Assembly: GCA_033961575.1 (NCBI GenBank)
Contig: CM066728.1
Span: 106,348,852 to 106,412,851, forward strand
Direction: 5' to 3'
Length of the DNA: 64,000 bases
DNA from: Aselliscus stoliczkanus
Lineage: Eukaryota > Chordata > Mammalia > Chiroptera > Hipposideridae
The notes under the pieces: model-generated
What the model saw: the letters and a program-made list of their open reading frames with translations, nothing else
What the model was told of the DNA's origin: nothing
The model's database searches: none
Part shown: in pieces, positions 25,481-39,275 of the stretch
Layout of the letters: the number at the start of each line of letters is the position of its first letter
Numbering within the stretch: the first letter of the stretch is position 1
Translations under genes and position numbers: made by a program

Positions 25481-28373
25481 GGGGTATGTGGAAATCTCAT
25501 AGATGGGGCACCTAAAAAGAAAAAAAAATGACTAAAGCAGGCAGCTCTTATATATTGTAGACAAAGAAACAATACATTTGTGAAGAACTAACAAGACAAG
25601 GAAGTGTAGGCTTGGGTACTAATTAGTGAATAAACTCAGCAGAGTTTGTTTACACAGCCTCTCAGTCCTGAATCCCCCATTTCTGGGGAGACACGGGGGA
25701 ACATCAGAGGGTCCTTGTACCAGCTGTAGCTCAAGTAACATTAATTCAAACTAATTCAAAATAAGAAAATTGGGGGGTGGCAAAATCCTGCTCCCCTACA
25801 AAACTAACAGACAGAGACAGCCTTGGGGCCCTGCTCTGTGTGAGGGAGCATCCCTTCGCCCTCCCACCCCCGACAATGAAGGAGAAGGTACCAGAAGGGA
25901 GCAGAGCTTGCCAGGGGCTGGAACGCAGCCCGGGAGGGCAGGGTGTTGGCGGACGCCAAGGACTGGGGTTGTAGATGGACAGTCTTCCTTCTTTGTAACT
26001 AGAATGAGACCATTTAATAACCAAAAGTGGATGGAAATTAAGCTGTTAGACTACATTGTGTTGAAATGTAGCCAGTCTGCAGCAAGAGTCCTGATTAAGG
26101 CCATCAGGTGCAGAAAGGCAATCTTCACACAGCAATGATGAATCGGAGAGTAGTCCCCAAAACTAGGGTCATGACTTGGGAACAGTGACATGGAAGGCAT
26201 TTTTCTAAATTCTGACGTTTCCTTGCCGGGTTTGCTAAAATTCACATTGGGTTATTTTACCTTTATTTCTTCTTTGGGCCATGCTCTCTCTCCTTCTGTG
26301 TCAATGGGTTGTCTTTTTATCCTGCCCAACCCGGAAATGGTTTGTATCCTTTCCAAAAATTAACAAAAATAGACAAATGGCCTATCTAAATGTCAGTCCG
26401 ATCTCATTTGTCTCACAGGTAGACAGCCTGGTCTAACCTAGTGAAGTCTCTCAGTGCTTTGTTTTCTTGGCGCATTTCTGAATGAGATCGCCTAGCTCAT
26501 ATTTCTGAAAGGAGCTATACCTGAGGAATAATCCTTCCTTCAGGGGTGTAGTCCAAGTTCATATCCAAACTACACTTCTTTAACTAGCGTTTCCAGTCAC
26601 TTCTTGTTCTCTAGTCTTCAGGAGAGATGGCCGAAAACCCTGGCCTCTGGCCTCCCGTCAACACTCTGCTTCTGATTGCTGCCCACTCACCACCATTAGA
26701 CCGACTGAGAAATCTCTAAACTGTTGAACTAAGGAAGAGGCATCTTGTTTATCTATCATCCCTTTGTTGTTTTCCCTTCCAAACAGCCTTCATGTTTTCC
26801 TGGCACAGAGACTAAAAAGAACATTCTGTCAAAATACTGATAGAAACAACCAGGAAGCCTTCATTTCCTGTCCCGTTCATGCATAAATTATAACGCACAC
26901 TTCTCCTCTTTATGTTGTTTTCGCAGTGCTGTACTTTCCCATATGTCTGCAGTCTCTTTCATTAATCCACTCAGCCTACATGATCTTGCACTCACCCCTT
27001 TTGAGCCTCTGACCATTTTTCCAGCTTCTCCAATGTTACTGCTCCATTTTATTCCACATCCAAAGTTTCGGACCTCCTCAGCCTGATGGCACCTGAAAAT
27101 GCTAGCGACCTTCCTCTCTGCGCTTGCGTGTGCCATCTTGGCAATGTGTACAACGCAGCTGGAGCCAGCTCCCACGGAGGAGTAGCATCTCTCTGATTGC
27201 ACTAGAGCCTCAATTGACTTCTTTAAGTATACGCAGGTTTCTAGCTCAGCCACATTTCTGTCATTCAAAATCAGACACTTATGGGAAGAAATGTGTCTTT
27301 ATTCCAAAACTACCCCATAGATGTTTTGACGCATCTCTTCCCTATTAGGGGCACTTCATCATTGCAAAGGTTTTTTTCACTGCTTATGAGAAGCTGTAGG
27401 TGATCATTATAGGATGACTATTCTTGGTTGGTAGCTCCAGTGCACTTTTTAACCAAACCTCGAATATAAGTGAAAGAAATTTTTTTTAAAATCTGTTTTC
27501 TTAAGAGCCCTCCAAAATTCAAATTGCTTTTCTGCATTTATAATCCTTCTTAATTAATTTACCTCTTGAATTAAAAGTAAAACATTGAGTAGGCATTAAG
27601 TCTTTTGCTTGTATTTAACTTTATGTGTGGAGTGATTTCTGCATTTTTTTGGGGATCTATAGAGGCTGCCTTCAGTTTCCAAAGATTATCTGAAAAAAGA
27701 ATTTTATAGTTTAAAGTGTATTTTCCCTGAAAACAGTGGTATGTAAAGAGACCAGGCTCCCCAGGACAGCTTATGAAAGCTTCATCAAACCCAAAGTTCC
27801 CTGAACTATCACGGCAGTGAAACTATAGCAGTGGGTGAATAATGTTATAATATCCAATCTATTTGTATTCATGGGGACCAGCGAAGAGTGTTCCGATGAG
27901 AATGCTGGGAGCTCACCCTGAGCATTCGATTGCTTAGAAGGCAGTGTTCCCCATACCTTCTTGGAGCATTGGGGTGGAAGGAAAGACCCTCCTTGCTACA
28001 AACCCCAGGTAATGGTGTCTGCATCTGGGGCAGAGGCTCCAGGAAAATAGAGACATAAAAGGGAGCAAGGAGACAATGACAATGCCATTTTGGGGAGGGG
28101 TAATTCTTAAGACTGTACTGTGTGGACTGAATGAAGGGAGAATGGGGATAAAGTTCGGAAATGGGATTGTAGGAGGATGGTAAATAAAAAGAAGCAAGGT
28201 CTGGAAGCACCTCTCTGCATTACCCATAACCTCCAAGGAAACTCCCAGACCTCCCCAGCTCCCCGATGTTTACTGCATCTAATTCTGCTTTAACTTCTGG
28301 CCTTTCTATTGCCACCGCCTATAGCCCTCCGCCAGGCCAGTTTCTCTCTTTCCTGGTCCACTAAGGAAAAAGA

Positions 28374-28424
<51 letters not shown>

Positions 28425-30943
28425 TCAATTGTCATGTTTTATGTCGATTTTTACGGCCTTCACAGGTCATGGAGCAGCACACCAGGAACAAAATATTTCC
28501 CTCATATATATCACCCCTCTGTTTTTCTCTTACATCTAGAAGACACAAATGATGTCACCTATACAGTAAAATGGTGGCTTGTACACTTGAGCAGAAAGCT
28601 TTCCTCAGATTGTCTCGTAGAGTTCTCCTTTCAGCATGGAGCTGTGTGGGGATGCCCGGTGAGAAGCAGGGTGGAGCTGGGGAGGCGGCGTGGAACTGGA
28701 CCCTATATGCAGGCTGGACTGACCCTACCCTGTTCTAAAAGACACTGCAGCTAGATCACAGGAGAAGGAACTCTCTGTCCACAGAGACTGAAATGTCATC
28801 AGAGTTCTCTTAGTAAAGATGTGTGTGAATTCATGTCTCACTGGCTGTTTCCTCGTGCCCCTGTTAAAGATACTCCAGCCACCCGTCTCCCCAGCACATA
28901 CACATCCAGCTATTTCCGGTGGTTACCTGGAAGGCATCTCTGTTCAGAAACATGTCTGTCAGATCTGGCACGGGAGGTACCATTTCCTTCCTCTCTTGCT
29001 GCCCGGAGAGGGTGTCTGATGCCCTCAGGAGGCAATGGTGATGACAACAAGCAAGCCAACCTTGGCTGATACCATTATTCCAGTTGTTTCCTCCTGGCTT
29101 GGCCTGCCAAGTATATCTGACACTTTCCATCACTGCATCTCACCAGACTCTGCCACCCTTGCCAGGCACTCTTGCCCCTTCTAATGAGTACCACTACCTC
29201 GCATTAACCATCAGTCTTACCACACGTGTGATAGATCTTTCAAAGCTTAAAAATGGGAAAAGTGGTGAAAATGCCTCTGTACCACCGCTGATTTAGTGTT
29301 TCTCTTTTTCATATGGATTGAAAAACAACAACAAAATAAAACAGCTATCCCCCATTTTACTTATAGCCTCCACATTTTGTGTGGTCCATATAGAACTCCG
29401 AGGGGGAGACCAATAGACTCAAGAGTTCAAAAACATGCTCTACCCAGAATTATCCCTCTTCCTAACCATTAAGGCTTGACTACTAGATCTAAATGCCAAC
29501 CTCTTCCTTCTCTCAGTTCCCGCTACAAACTAACTGAAATCCCACCCCAAAGCTCCTCCAGCATGCCCAAATAGGTCTAAGGAACAGCAGTTGTACCATC
29601 AAGGCTCAAACCCCTTGCTGTCTGCTTCAATTTAGAGAAACTCGTTACGTCTCATCTCTGGTAGGTTGTGGTTGTTCTAAGCTCCCAGCCTCTCAGTCCC
29701 GTGGGAACACACAGCACTGTTAATGTCAACCATGCAGATAGGCGCCCAAAATGGGACTGATATCCAGACCCCAGACTCTGTGTGTGAAGATAATTTGGAG
29801 CAAACATGGAAACTGAAAGGGATGGAGATGATTCTGCAATGCTATCTGGGTGGCCAGACGATTGGTGGTATGAGATCGTACAACTTTCCACCATAAAGGA
29901 ACGGAAAGGAACTATTTCACTGTAATATGCCCATTATCCCCTTGACTCTGGGTGATTTGCAACATTATGTTTTATAGAAACTATAATCCAAAGAGAAGGG
30001 GTTGATTTCATTGGCTTTTACCAAACAAGCAGAGCTATCTGAAGCTTTTAACAAGGAAACAAAATCTGATGTATAAAAAATACGAAAATGACTTGGCCTG
30101 TGACTTCCTATGTTATAGACGGGTGGGGCAGAGATGTGATTAGTGCACTTGCCTCTTGGTACTTCAGAGAGTAATCTGTCTTCCTTTAGTCTCATCTACC
30201 ATTCCTAGGTATGTCCAGAGGGCTGTGGACACAGAACTCAAGAGGTTTGAGGGCAAAAAAACTGGACAGTTTTTCTAATGAATGTAGGCAAGGATTATGG
30301 TAAAAATTATTACCAGGGATACTGAGACAGAATGAGCCAAACACTGGTAGTTTCTAGTGAATAATAGTGACATCAGGGTTTATGTAGAATAAGAATTAAT
30401 CACAGGTAGTTAACTGTGCAGCCTAATGCTTTCGCCTCTAATCCAAGGCTGTGTCCCTGTGGCCTGGGTATAAACCTTGGTGTGTGAGGCTTACCCCAAA
30501 GAGTAGAATTATCTATACCACTTCCAACCCCATCATTACCTGTGAAGAGTGGCAGTGTCAAGAGCAGAAGCAACCTTGGATTGATCTGTGACCATGCCCC
30601 AAATCAAATTGGCCCAAATATCTTTTGGACTCAAACAATGGATGGTGTGGCGATTTGGGTAACCCTCTCTGAGACAAGCCCCACATTTCTTAATTTTATC
30701 ATTAATTAAAGATGCCCAAGAGGAAGTTAGGACACTCTTGCCTAACTTACCATAAAATGGGCTTGTGGATTCTTTGCTTAAGCTCATGCAAACAGCCATG
30801 AGAAAATGAGGACTCACAGGCCATGGAAAGGCTGGATGAAGACAGGGCAGGGCAGCCTAGCACAAATTAGATTAGGGAGGTGTTTATATGATCATTAAAG
30901 AAAGATGGAGAACAGTTGGTCAGAGGACACTGAATATACATTA
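25481..30943 (+). other. Central intron, unassigned
   Basis: Only the AT repeat at 28377 is recognised. Open frames of 70-126 codons occur on both strands with no domain evidence. Confidence 0.5.
28377..28419. repeat. (AT)n microsatellite
   Basis: 43 bases of AT; it creates a Tyr-Ile run in an open frame that is not a gene. Confidence 0.95.
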
Positions 30944-31411
30944 TGCTAGTTTCCTCTTGCTGCCGTAACAAATTACTACAAACTGAATGGTTCAATACAA
31001 CACAAGTTTATTACCTTACACTTCTGGAGGTCAGAAATCTGAAAGGACTTTCACAGGGCTTAAGTCAAGGTGTCAGCAGGGCCGTGCTCTAGGGGAGAAT
31101 CTGTTTCCTGGCCTTTCCTAGCTTCTAAAATACGCCCACATTCCTTGGCTCATGACTTCTTCCTCCGTCTTCCAAGTTCATCACTTCAGCTTTTGCTTCC
31201 ATCACCAGATCTCCTTCTCTGACTCTGACCCTCCTGCCTCCCTCTTATATGAACTCTTGGGATTACATTGGGCCCAGCCAGATAATCCAGAACAATCTTG
31301 CATCTCAAATTCTTCAATCTAATCGCAGCAGTGAAGGTCCTTTTGCTGTTTAAAGTAACATATTCAACAGGTTTCAGGGATTGGGGGAGGGGAACTCTTC
31401 AGCCTGCCACA
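30944..31411 (-). mobile_element. MaLR-type LTR relic, antisense
   Basis: TGCTAGTTTCCTCTTGCTGC at the left, then CTTCTGGAGGTCAGAAATCT, GGTGTCAGCAGGGCCGTGCT and TTACATTGGGCCCAGCCAGA, ending CAGCCTGCCACA. The whole LTR length is present; the terminal duplication is unclear. Confidence 0.82.
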
Positions 31412-34011
31412 TAAGTCCTTGTCCACTGGTAAGAAACACTTTAATAACTTGGAATTTTAAAAAATCAGAATTTATGTTTTACCCTCCCCTCCAAGGTTCT
31501 AGAAAATTTCAGGTATGTAGGCATAACTTCACTAATTTGAAAAAGACCCTAAAGGGTGCTCAGAAAGCAATGAAACACAGTGACCTTGGGAAAAGATTTT
31601 GATTCAACTCATGTCGTGGCGGAAGGCGCAGAGAGAGGTGACAGGAGGAGGTGGAGCAGCCAGCAGCCCCGTGTGTGTGCGGAGGGCTGGGTTCCTCTGG
31701 AACTCTCCCAGCAGAGAGTGGAGGCCAGATGCTGAGGCTTGTTTGATTGGCAAGAGCCTGGGAAACCACAGTTCCGGGCTTACTCAATGTAGTTTTACCT
31801 GGCCATTACGCTAAAACATTAGAGCTGGTTTGGAGAGAGAATGGAAAGTTGTTCAAAACAGAAGGTCGTTTTTCATACCCACGGGCCCAGACATAGCACG
31901 TGGGCAGACCGCAGTGGGCGTCTGGGGCTAACCCATGCGGGGAACATGTGGGGATGGTGGCCTAAGCCAGCTGTGACTGTGTGCACTAAGTGAGAGAGAG
32001 CTCCTTGGCCAGACAAGACCCAACATTGTGAAAACTACAGCAAAGTAGATTTCCCGGGGAAGTTCTGGTAATGTCTGTGTGAACAAAGGAGGCGGTACAG
32101 CCTGGTCCTCTCGCTCACAGCAACTCCTTATTCAAAGGACTCATTTGACCAAAATCATCAGCTTTCCTAGGTTGACTTTTTAGATTATCGTGGTTTGAAT
32201 AAAGTAATTCTCCCGATGGCTTTGACACTATCCAATATAGTTCAAATTAATAAGGAAGCTCAATAGGCACCAGGGATTCCAGTGCTATCATTGATTGGGA
32301 AAGTTTCTTTTATTTCCAGTCCCAGTTTCTGAAAAAAAGCCAATCTATTTGTCTTTACCTGAGAGACCATAAAATCGAGCTTAACAGTGCTTACATAAAG
32401 ATATGTTAATTTTCTTATCTGTGTCCAAAATTCCTATGAAGGGACTCAAATTTACTTATAATAAAAGATACTGTGATATACAACTTTGATAATTAATGAT
32501 TATTGGGCTTGCAAAAGAACACGATCGTAGAATTGGAACTAGTGTGACTCGTGACAAGGTGGGGTTGGCTTGTAAATTCTGCACAATTATAAAGTGTGAC
32601 CCAACAAGGAAATTTTGAAGAATCAGGGTTATTTCTCAATTGATGAAAAATTTTATCCCTGTTGCTACCCTGAAATGAATAGTAAACATAATAGTGGGTA
32701 GAACTTCTTGGGTCCTAGAGAAATCATACCTAATATTTGGGGATATAAAATTACGTTAGAAAAAAAGAAAAGGGAAAAGACATAGAAAAAGAAAGAAAGA
32801 AAGTCACTTTGAAGATGGTCCCAAACAACTAAAAGCTCTTAAATTCTTCAGTGGATAACAGTATCAACTATAACCTTGGGTACCCAAGATCTTCAAAATG
32901 CTTTCCCCAAAGTGACAGACACCCTAAGAGATTGATTGGAGTTGGTGACAAAGGCCAGTAGGGGCAGCAGGGAGACCACCCACCTTCAAGCCAACTGCCA
33001 TGCTCCATTAGATACTTACTTTTCAAAAGGCACTCAATCGGTGGCTTGCTACTGGGTACTATTATAGTAAAGATTGTTTGCTTCCCTGAGGGACATTTGA
33101 GATCTGAAATTCCTGTTAGATCTTGAAGACTGTCAGAAAATATTGACATAAGAAAGGGTCCACCTCGAAACTCCCTGATTTAGTGCAGTGATTTGCTCAA
33201 GAGTGCTCTCAGTTTAGTTATTCTAGACATGTCCACTAGATCCATGAACGGGGGCTCCCTGCTTTATTTCCTCCAATGCTCCAGCTTCTTCTGTAGAGAA
33301 ATCATAGACCCAACAAATAAATCCTTATCAGAACAACACCGACAACAACACGACTTGCAGACAAGATCATGAAAACGATGAAGGAGGAATGGGAAGGCTG
33401 CCTCCCTCCAGCCTAGTTTATAGAAAAGTGAATGTTAACGAGACAAACCCCAAAGCACCAGAATGTATCTTCCCAGTTGTCCAGGTTGTTCTTTTGAATG
33501 ATCATTTGAAAAGATACTAGTTAAAGTGAGTCATTCATTACTCCTGTAAATAGGAACAGCCATCCAGTGTGCAACCTGCCCCATTCGGAAGACTTTTTCT
33601 GTCTTTCCTCATTGAAGTTATCTGAAAAGAGAATCGTGTAACACTGATTGGTGGACAGTATCCAATGGATTAGCCATTGAGTCCAGAAAAATGGGCCAAG
33701 AGTGATACCCTGTCTTTGGCACTTCTTTATGCAGAGCAGATACTGAAATGAGATTTCTTTGGTCCTAGCCAGACTTCAGTTTGGTCAGGCGATATAGACG
33801 CACCTCATCCAGCAGCCAAAGAATAAGCTGGTGGTTAAAGTGGGAGGGTCCCGATTATAGAGGCAATGACGTGGGCCCTGGAGACGAGGAGGCCGGGCAG
33901 CCCTCTGCGCTCCACAGGGGCCCGCTCAAGCAGCTGCCTTGTTATCCAGCGAAGCCTGGAGTGCTGGTTATGAACACATAACTTGATAATAGACCGACTG
34001 AGTCTCCATAT
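31412..34011 (+). other. Central intron, unassigned
   Basis: A purine-rich tract at 32759-32803. The segment 32868-33149 has a 93-codon minus-strand frame that might be decayed repeat coding sequence; not identified. Confidence 0.45.
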
Positions 34012-34519
34012 GTATGAACTGCCCCTTGCAGCTGTAACACATCACCACAAACTTAGTGGTTTTCATACATTAACTTATCTTCTTATCGTTCTGGAGCTCA
34101 GACGTCCAAAACAGGCTTTATTGGGCTAAAATCCAGACCTGTGTTCCTTTCTAGAGCCTCTAGGGTAGAGTATGTTTTCTTGCTTTTTCCAGTGTCTCAA
34201 GGCTTCCCCCATGCCTTGATTTATGGCCCCTTGAATCTTCAAAGCCAGTGGTAGCTGGGGAGTCATGGTCACACTGCCATCTTTCAGATTCTGACTCTTT
34301 GCTCTTCCACTTTAACCTTTCGAAGAACTTTATGGTGACACTTGGGCCCTCCCAGATCACCCAGGATCAACTCTGTATTTTCAGGTCTGCTGATTTACCT
34401 CCTTAATTCCATCTGCAACCTTACTCCCCCCTTGCCATGTAACATATATAGCGACAGGTTTTGGGGATTAGGACATGGACGTCCTTGGAGTTTAGGGGGA
34501 CAGTCATCTGCCTACATAG
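34012..34519 (-). mobile_element. MaLR-type LTR relic, antisense
   Basis: CAGCTGTAACACATCACCAC, then AACTTAGTGGTTTTCATAC, TCTGGAGCTCAGACGTCC, CTAGAGCCTCTAGGGTAGAG and GGGGATTAGGACATGGACGT are in the order of an antisense MaLR LTR. More diverged than the copy at 30944. Confidence 0.78.
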
Positions 34520-35589
34520 CCTGTTTGAGGAAGGAAAATTCTCTCTCAGCCCCTAGGAGCCCTGAGAAACCGCACCTCCCATGGCAGGATGTCACGTACT
34601 TCCTGTTCTATGGCACAACTGCCTGCAGGTAGCATGTTCCCTTTGACTTAGGTTGGCTGTATTGCATCAGCTTGTTCCATCCTGATGACCACATGGTCTC
34701 GAAAGCAAGTTCATTGATCATGTGCTGGGCAAGTACCAACTCTAGTTATGAAAATCCTCTTGGAAAATTTCAAAGTAAATCATAAGTTCCTTAATTCTGT
34801 CTTTCAAATATGCTATTTCCTCACCCCTGTGAGCATGGATATCTCTATGAATAAATACCCCACAGTTTTTCATATCATCTATCAGAGTTTCCAAAGCTAA
34901 CGTTTCCCTCATTTTTGCTAGTCTTTTAGGTGCTAGATTTAACTTTTCTGCAATAAACAACCCCCCAAAAATGAATCCACAGATGATAATGCTTTACAAT
35001 TTTAGATTTTTCCATTTTCATGTCCTAAATCCTGAAGACCAACAGCAAACCATGAAGATTTTAAATTGTGACTAATCTACCTTATTATTCTGACTTTTAT
35101 CTGTCTCTTCACCATTTAACCCAAGTTCATCTAATGAAAACGGGATGTTCAGCCATTGGCTGAATTACACTAGTTCACAAGACTTTATATACTTTTGCAT
35201 TAAGGAAAACAAGACATCTGCATATCTATACTTAGCTAATATATTCAGCATTGGCTCCTATAAACAAGATGCAGGTGTGTGAAATGCAAGAGCGTTTCCT
35301 GCATAGTGTTTGCTTTTATTTGTGGGAAATATTACTCTCCCTTCATGACCTGAAAAGATAAAGCTATGCAAAGAACTTTTTTAATAGGTGCATAATGTTT
35401 GCTGGGCCAGTGTCATCGTACTCACGGTTTTAAATATTGTAAGGTGCTAAGATCTCTTCTTGGGCACCAGAAGTCTGTGTTCTTAAGTACTAATTTGCTT
35501 AGAATATGACATTTTACCCTGAAGGGTAGATGTGAATATCGGCTTGATTTAAAATTTTCAGTTTATAATCAAAATGGCATTCTGTCAAA

Positions 35590-36100
35590 AAATAATACAG
35601 AATACATGCTGTGTGCCAGGTCTCCTCTCAGTGCTGGGGATTCTCAGTGCATTGCACAAGTGTGGAAAGATCCCCGTGGGAGATCCGGGTGGGAGTGGAG
35701 CAGGAGATCATCCAATAAGTATCTGAAATATACCAGCTGGTAAATGAGAGCAAAGGAGGAACCTAGAGAAAGCAAAGCATGCCAGGTCAGCATCCATTTC
35801 TGATGGCTAATCAGGTCGAGGGGCCCCCTGAGTGATGGAAAGGAAGCCACTCTGAGGCATCCAGGACAACACATCAGGCTGCTCAGGACCTTCCAGAAGC
35901 CCAGAGGAACTGGAGCCAAAAGGGGCAAAGAGAGAGTGATGAGCAATGGAGGCAGAGAGAAGACAGGAGCAGGTCACGCTGGCCAGAAAGCCAAGGCTAA
36001 TGACCTTCTGAAGGTCATGGGGATCATTTGAAAATTTTGAGCAGGAACCACATGATCTGATTATGTATGATTTTAAAAAAAATGGATTCTGACTGTGGTG
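35590..36100 (+). mobile_element. L2 LINE 3' fragment
   Basis: ATGCTGTGTGCCAGGTCTCC and CAGTGCTGGGGATTCTCAGT at the left, and TTTTGAGCAGGAACCACATG followed by ATCTGATTATGTATGATTTT at the right, match L2 3' landmarks. Confidence 0.72.
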
Positions 36101-37014
36101 TGTGAAAGATTTAATAACAAAACAAATCCTTTCCTAACTCCCTGCTTTAGTATCAGTCCCCTCCATTGGTCAGTCTGTTAAATACTGAGTAACCGTCACC
36201 TTCCTTCTAACCTGGAAAAATACGGATACAGGAACACAAGAACTTATCTGAAAACTCTTAAGGATTAAAAATGCAAACCAAGGCATGTACATATGTACCA
36301 GGTATGTTCTTAAATGCATGATTAGAAAATCAATAAAACAGAAAATAAGGAAATTTGATTTTGTTTTAACCTGGGATTTCATACGTTAAAGATTTTTTCA
36401 GAGTTTATTGATAAACAACGCTGAGAGCTAATGTCTGACAGTAGAGTAAAAGCAGAACGTTTTATGATTTATAATTGGGGTTCCAGCCGTTCAATCTGTT
36501 ACACTCCAGGCCTGAAGAATCTTTGAACAGAAGTTACTAATTTAAAGAAATGATCTTTTCCATTTCTGTTGATATTTTATTTATTGGAAGGGAGAATACC
36601 TACAGGACAGGTCCATTGAATCCATGAGTGATAGGTTATGAGAAAAAAGAAAATCAATGCTACAAAACTAAAACTGGAATAAAATAATTGAAAGAACTGT
36701 ATGAATCCCATTTTGGTGAGGGGAGAAGAAAAAGAAACATTTCTGAATTGCTTTCTTTCTTAAATAATTTATATTTGTACATATATATTTATTATATATT
36801 ACTACATATGTATGATATTATAACTTTATATGTGTATATAACTTTATAGACATGTGGTCTAGTACCACCAGCTTACTAAAATTACTAGAAGAGTTGATAT
36901 GCCGTCAGAATTTCTGAGATAGCGTTCCACGTGATGATAAAGTCTAGAATAAAGTCTCCTTTTCAGTTGAGATGACACATTGGTTTAGGATGCACTGCAT
37001 TGTAATGGATGGAA

Positions 37015-37421
37015 CATCCTTTTTTATCTTATTTAAATTTATTGTAGTGACATTGGGTAATAAAATTATGTAAGCTTCAAGTGTACACTTTTATAATATA
37101 TCATCTGTACATTGCATTATGTTTTTACCACCCAAAGTCAATTCTGTTTCCATCACCATGTATTTGACCCCTTTTATCCTCTTCCACCTTCCCCCTTACC
37201 CTCTGGTAACCACTATACTGTTACCTATATGAGTTTTTGTTTGTTTGTCTTGTTCATTTGTTGCTTTCAGTTTTATATTCCACTTATGAGTAAAACCATA
37301 TGATCTTGACTTTCTTCATCTGACTTATTTTGCTTAGTATGATATTGTCAAGATCCATCCATGTTGGTGCAAATGGCAGTATTTCATCTTCTCTTATGGA
37401 CAAGTAATATTCTATTGTATA
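37015..37421 (-). mobile_element. L1 3'-end fragment, antisense
   Basis: TTGTAGTGACATTGGGTAAT, TAAGCTTCAAGTGTACAC and CCATGTATTTGACCCC belong to an L1 3' UTR. TTATTTTGCTTAGTATGATA, then CCATCCATGTTGGTGCAAAT, is the end of ORF2 read antisense. Similarity stops abruptly at about 37421. Confidence 0.78.
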
Positions 37422-39049
37422 CTGGGGGAGCCAAAAAATGTATATACATTTTAAGAGATGTCCTAACACCTCACGTAGTTTCTTGCCAATGTTTTTAGTG
37501 CACACCCCGATCTGGCCTCTTCCTGGCATCCCATAGCACTCTCTACATCCTGCCTCTGGGAGGCGCTCTATGCAGGTAGGCTCTTTTTTCCACCTGCCCT
37601 CCAATCTCACCAACTTCCCACTGCTGATGCCTCTCAGAGCTGTTGTCCATGTGAGCTGCAGGAATTGGGGGCTGTTGGCCGAGGATGCTTTCTACAAGAA
37701 CACTACTCCCTTAAATTCTGTGTTTTTCCTTTAAAATCCTAGAAGTCTTCTAGTCTACTCCTTAAAGTGTCCAAGTCTGATTATAAAAATATAATAATAA
37801 TGCCTCCCCCACAATCTTTGGATAAATTTAAAGGCCGAGAAAATATACCACCATCTGACACACAGATGCCCACTCTTCCCCCACCCACACATTAAGAAGC
37901 ATTGACCTACTGTGCACCAAACATGTGAGCATTTAATCATGTTCTACACTGTGTGGTTCACCATTTTTCATACTACTTAAAATCAGTTCCCCTGTTATTT
38001 TTTTCCAGAAATAACTACCGCACTCCACTTCCCAAGGCAGTTGGTTTTATGACCGTCCTGATGACTTCAGATTATGTTATTATTAATAGTTCCTGTGTGT
38101 TTCTCCTTTATTAGCCCATGAGATCTTCAAGGAACAGAGAAGAATGCCTAATAAATGTCAGTCAAACTGAACAAAACTGAAATTCTTTTTTCAGCCAGCA
38201 TTTAGTCCAGTAAGTACTGGCCATTACTGTCCCAAAAGGCTGTATGAGCATATATATCTTTAGAATGCTTAGGTGACTTTATAACCTAAAGTTTAAAAAA
38301 AAGAAAAAAAGACATATGCATAAAAAGAAAGCACTTAAGCAAACTTTAGATTCTATATAATTTTATAGGTGTAATAGAAATCTTATTTGATATAGTTTAA
38401 ATTTTTTTTAATTTAGATATTTAAATTAAAACTAAAATAAATGCAGAGGAAAGTTTCCTATCCATATCTATTATACTCCTTTAGGTGGAATCTATTATGT
38501 TCACTTTAATATTTATTAGTTGTTATAACCATAGGCTTTGTAAGATTTTTTTTTTAAATCTCTATATTATTTCTGTGTATTTAGCATAATTTTATATTCT
38601 AAAAAGATGTTATTTTTCCATTTTGCAATAATAGAAGTAGAGCAGTTTTTCAATGTGTCTTTTCATAAAGCCAATGAAATCGAAATTTACATGGGGGGCT
38701 ATGTCTTCCATAAACGCTTTGCCATCTGTCAGTCCACCCAAAATTACTATTGTGTTGATTATCAATGCACTTATTAAAAATGAAAGGCCCCAAGTCTTAG
38801 CCACTCGTGATTCATTTCTTTCGGCCCACAGATCTAGAATTTGACCATTTCTTAGCACATGGACTCCCATCAATCAGATCTGAACCTACCGAGGTTCTGA
38901 CGCCTGGACAGTCTCAGTGGCCCCTACCTGGTGCCCCTGCTTCTGCCTTTGGGACACACATGTAGTGTGTCCACCACATGGCACACTCAGCAGTCTTTAC
39001 ACGAAGGACACAAGTCCGCAGAGTAAATGCGGCACCCTGACAGTGGCTG
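37422..39049 (+). other. Central intron, unassigned
   Basis: Starts with CTGGGGGAGCCAAAAAATGT at an abrupt L1 junction, perhaps the end of another element; no matching inverted end was found. An 87-codon hydrophobic minus-strand frame at 38610-38873 is unassigned. Confidence 0.4.
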
Positions 39050-39275
39050 GAAGCCCCAGGTGCAGCCCTGCGCTGCCTCCCAGATGCTCTCATCTCATCA
39101 TTGCTTGCCTCTGCCCCAGCCACCCTAGCCTCCATGCTCTTCTTTGAAACCCTCTGTCACCTTTTCTTGTCATTAGGTCTCTATTCAAATGTCCTCTGAC
39201 CAAACCCCAGGACACCTATCTGCCCCCTCTATTCTTTTCTGCTGCTGTATCTTCTTGATGGTCCTTATCACAGCG
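39050..39275 (-). mobile_element. L2 LINE 3' fragment, antisense
   Basis: CTTGTCATTAGGTCTCTATT, CAAATGTCCTCTGACCAAAC, then CCTCTATTCTTTTCTGCTGC and TTATCACAGC follow the antisense L2 end. Confidence 0.65.

Noticed and set aside
28309..28539. Open frame with a long Tyr-Ile run
   Set aside because: Produced by an AT microsatellite.
34742..34960. 72-codon minus-strand frame with coiled-coil-like composition
   Set aside because: No recognised family, AT-rich context, no splice support beyond a weak acceptor-like stretch.
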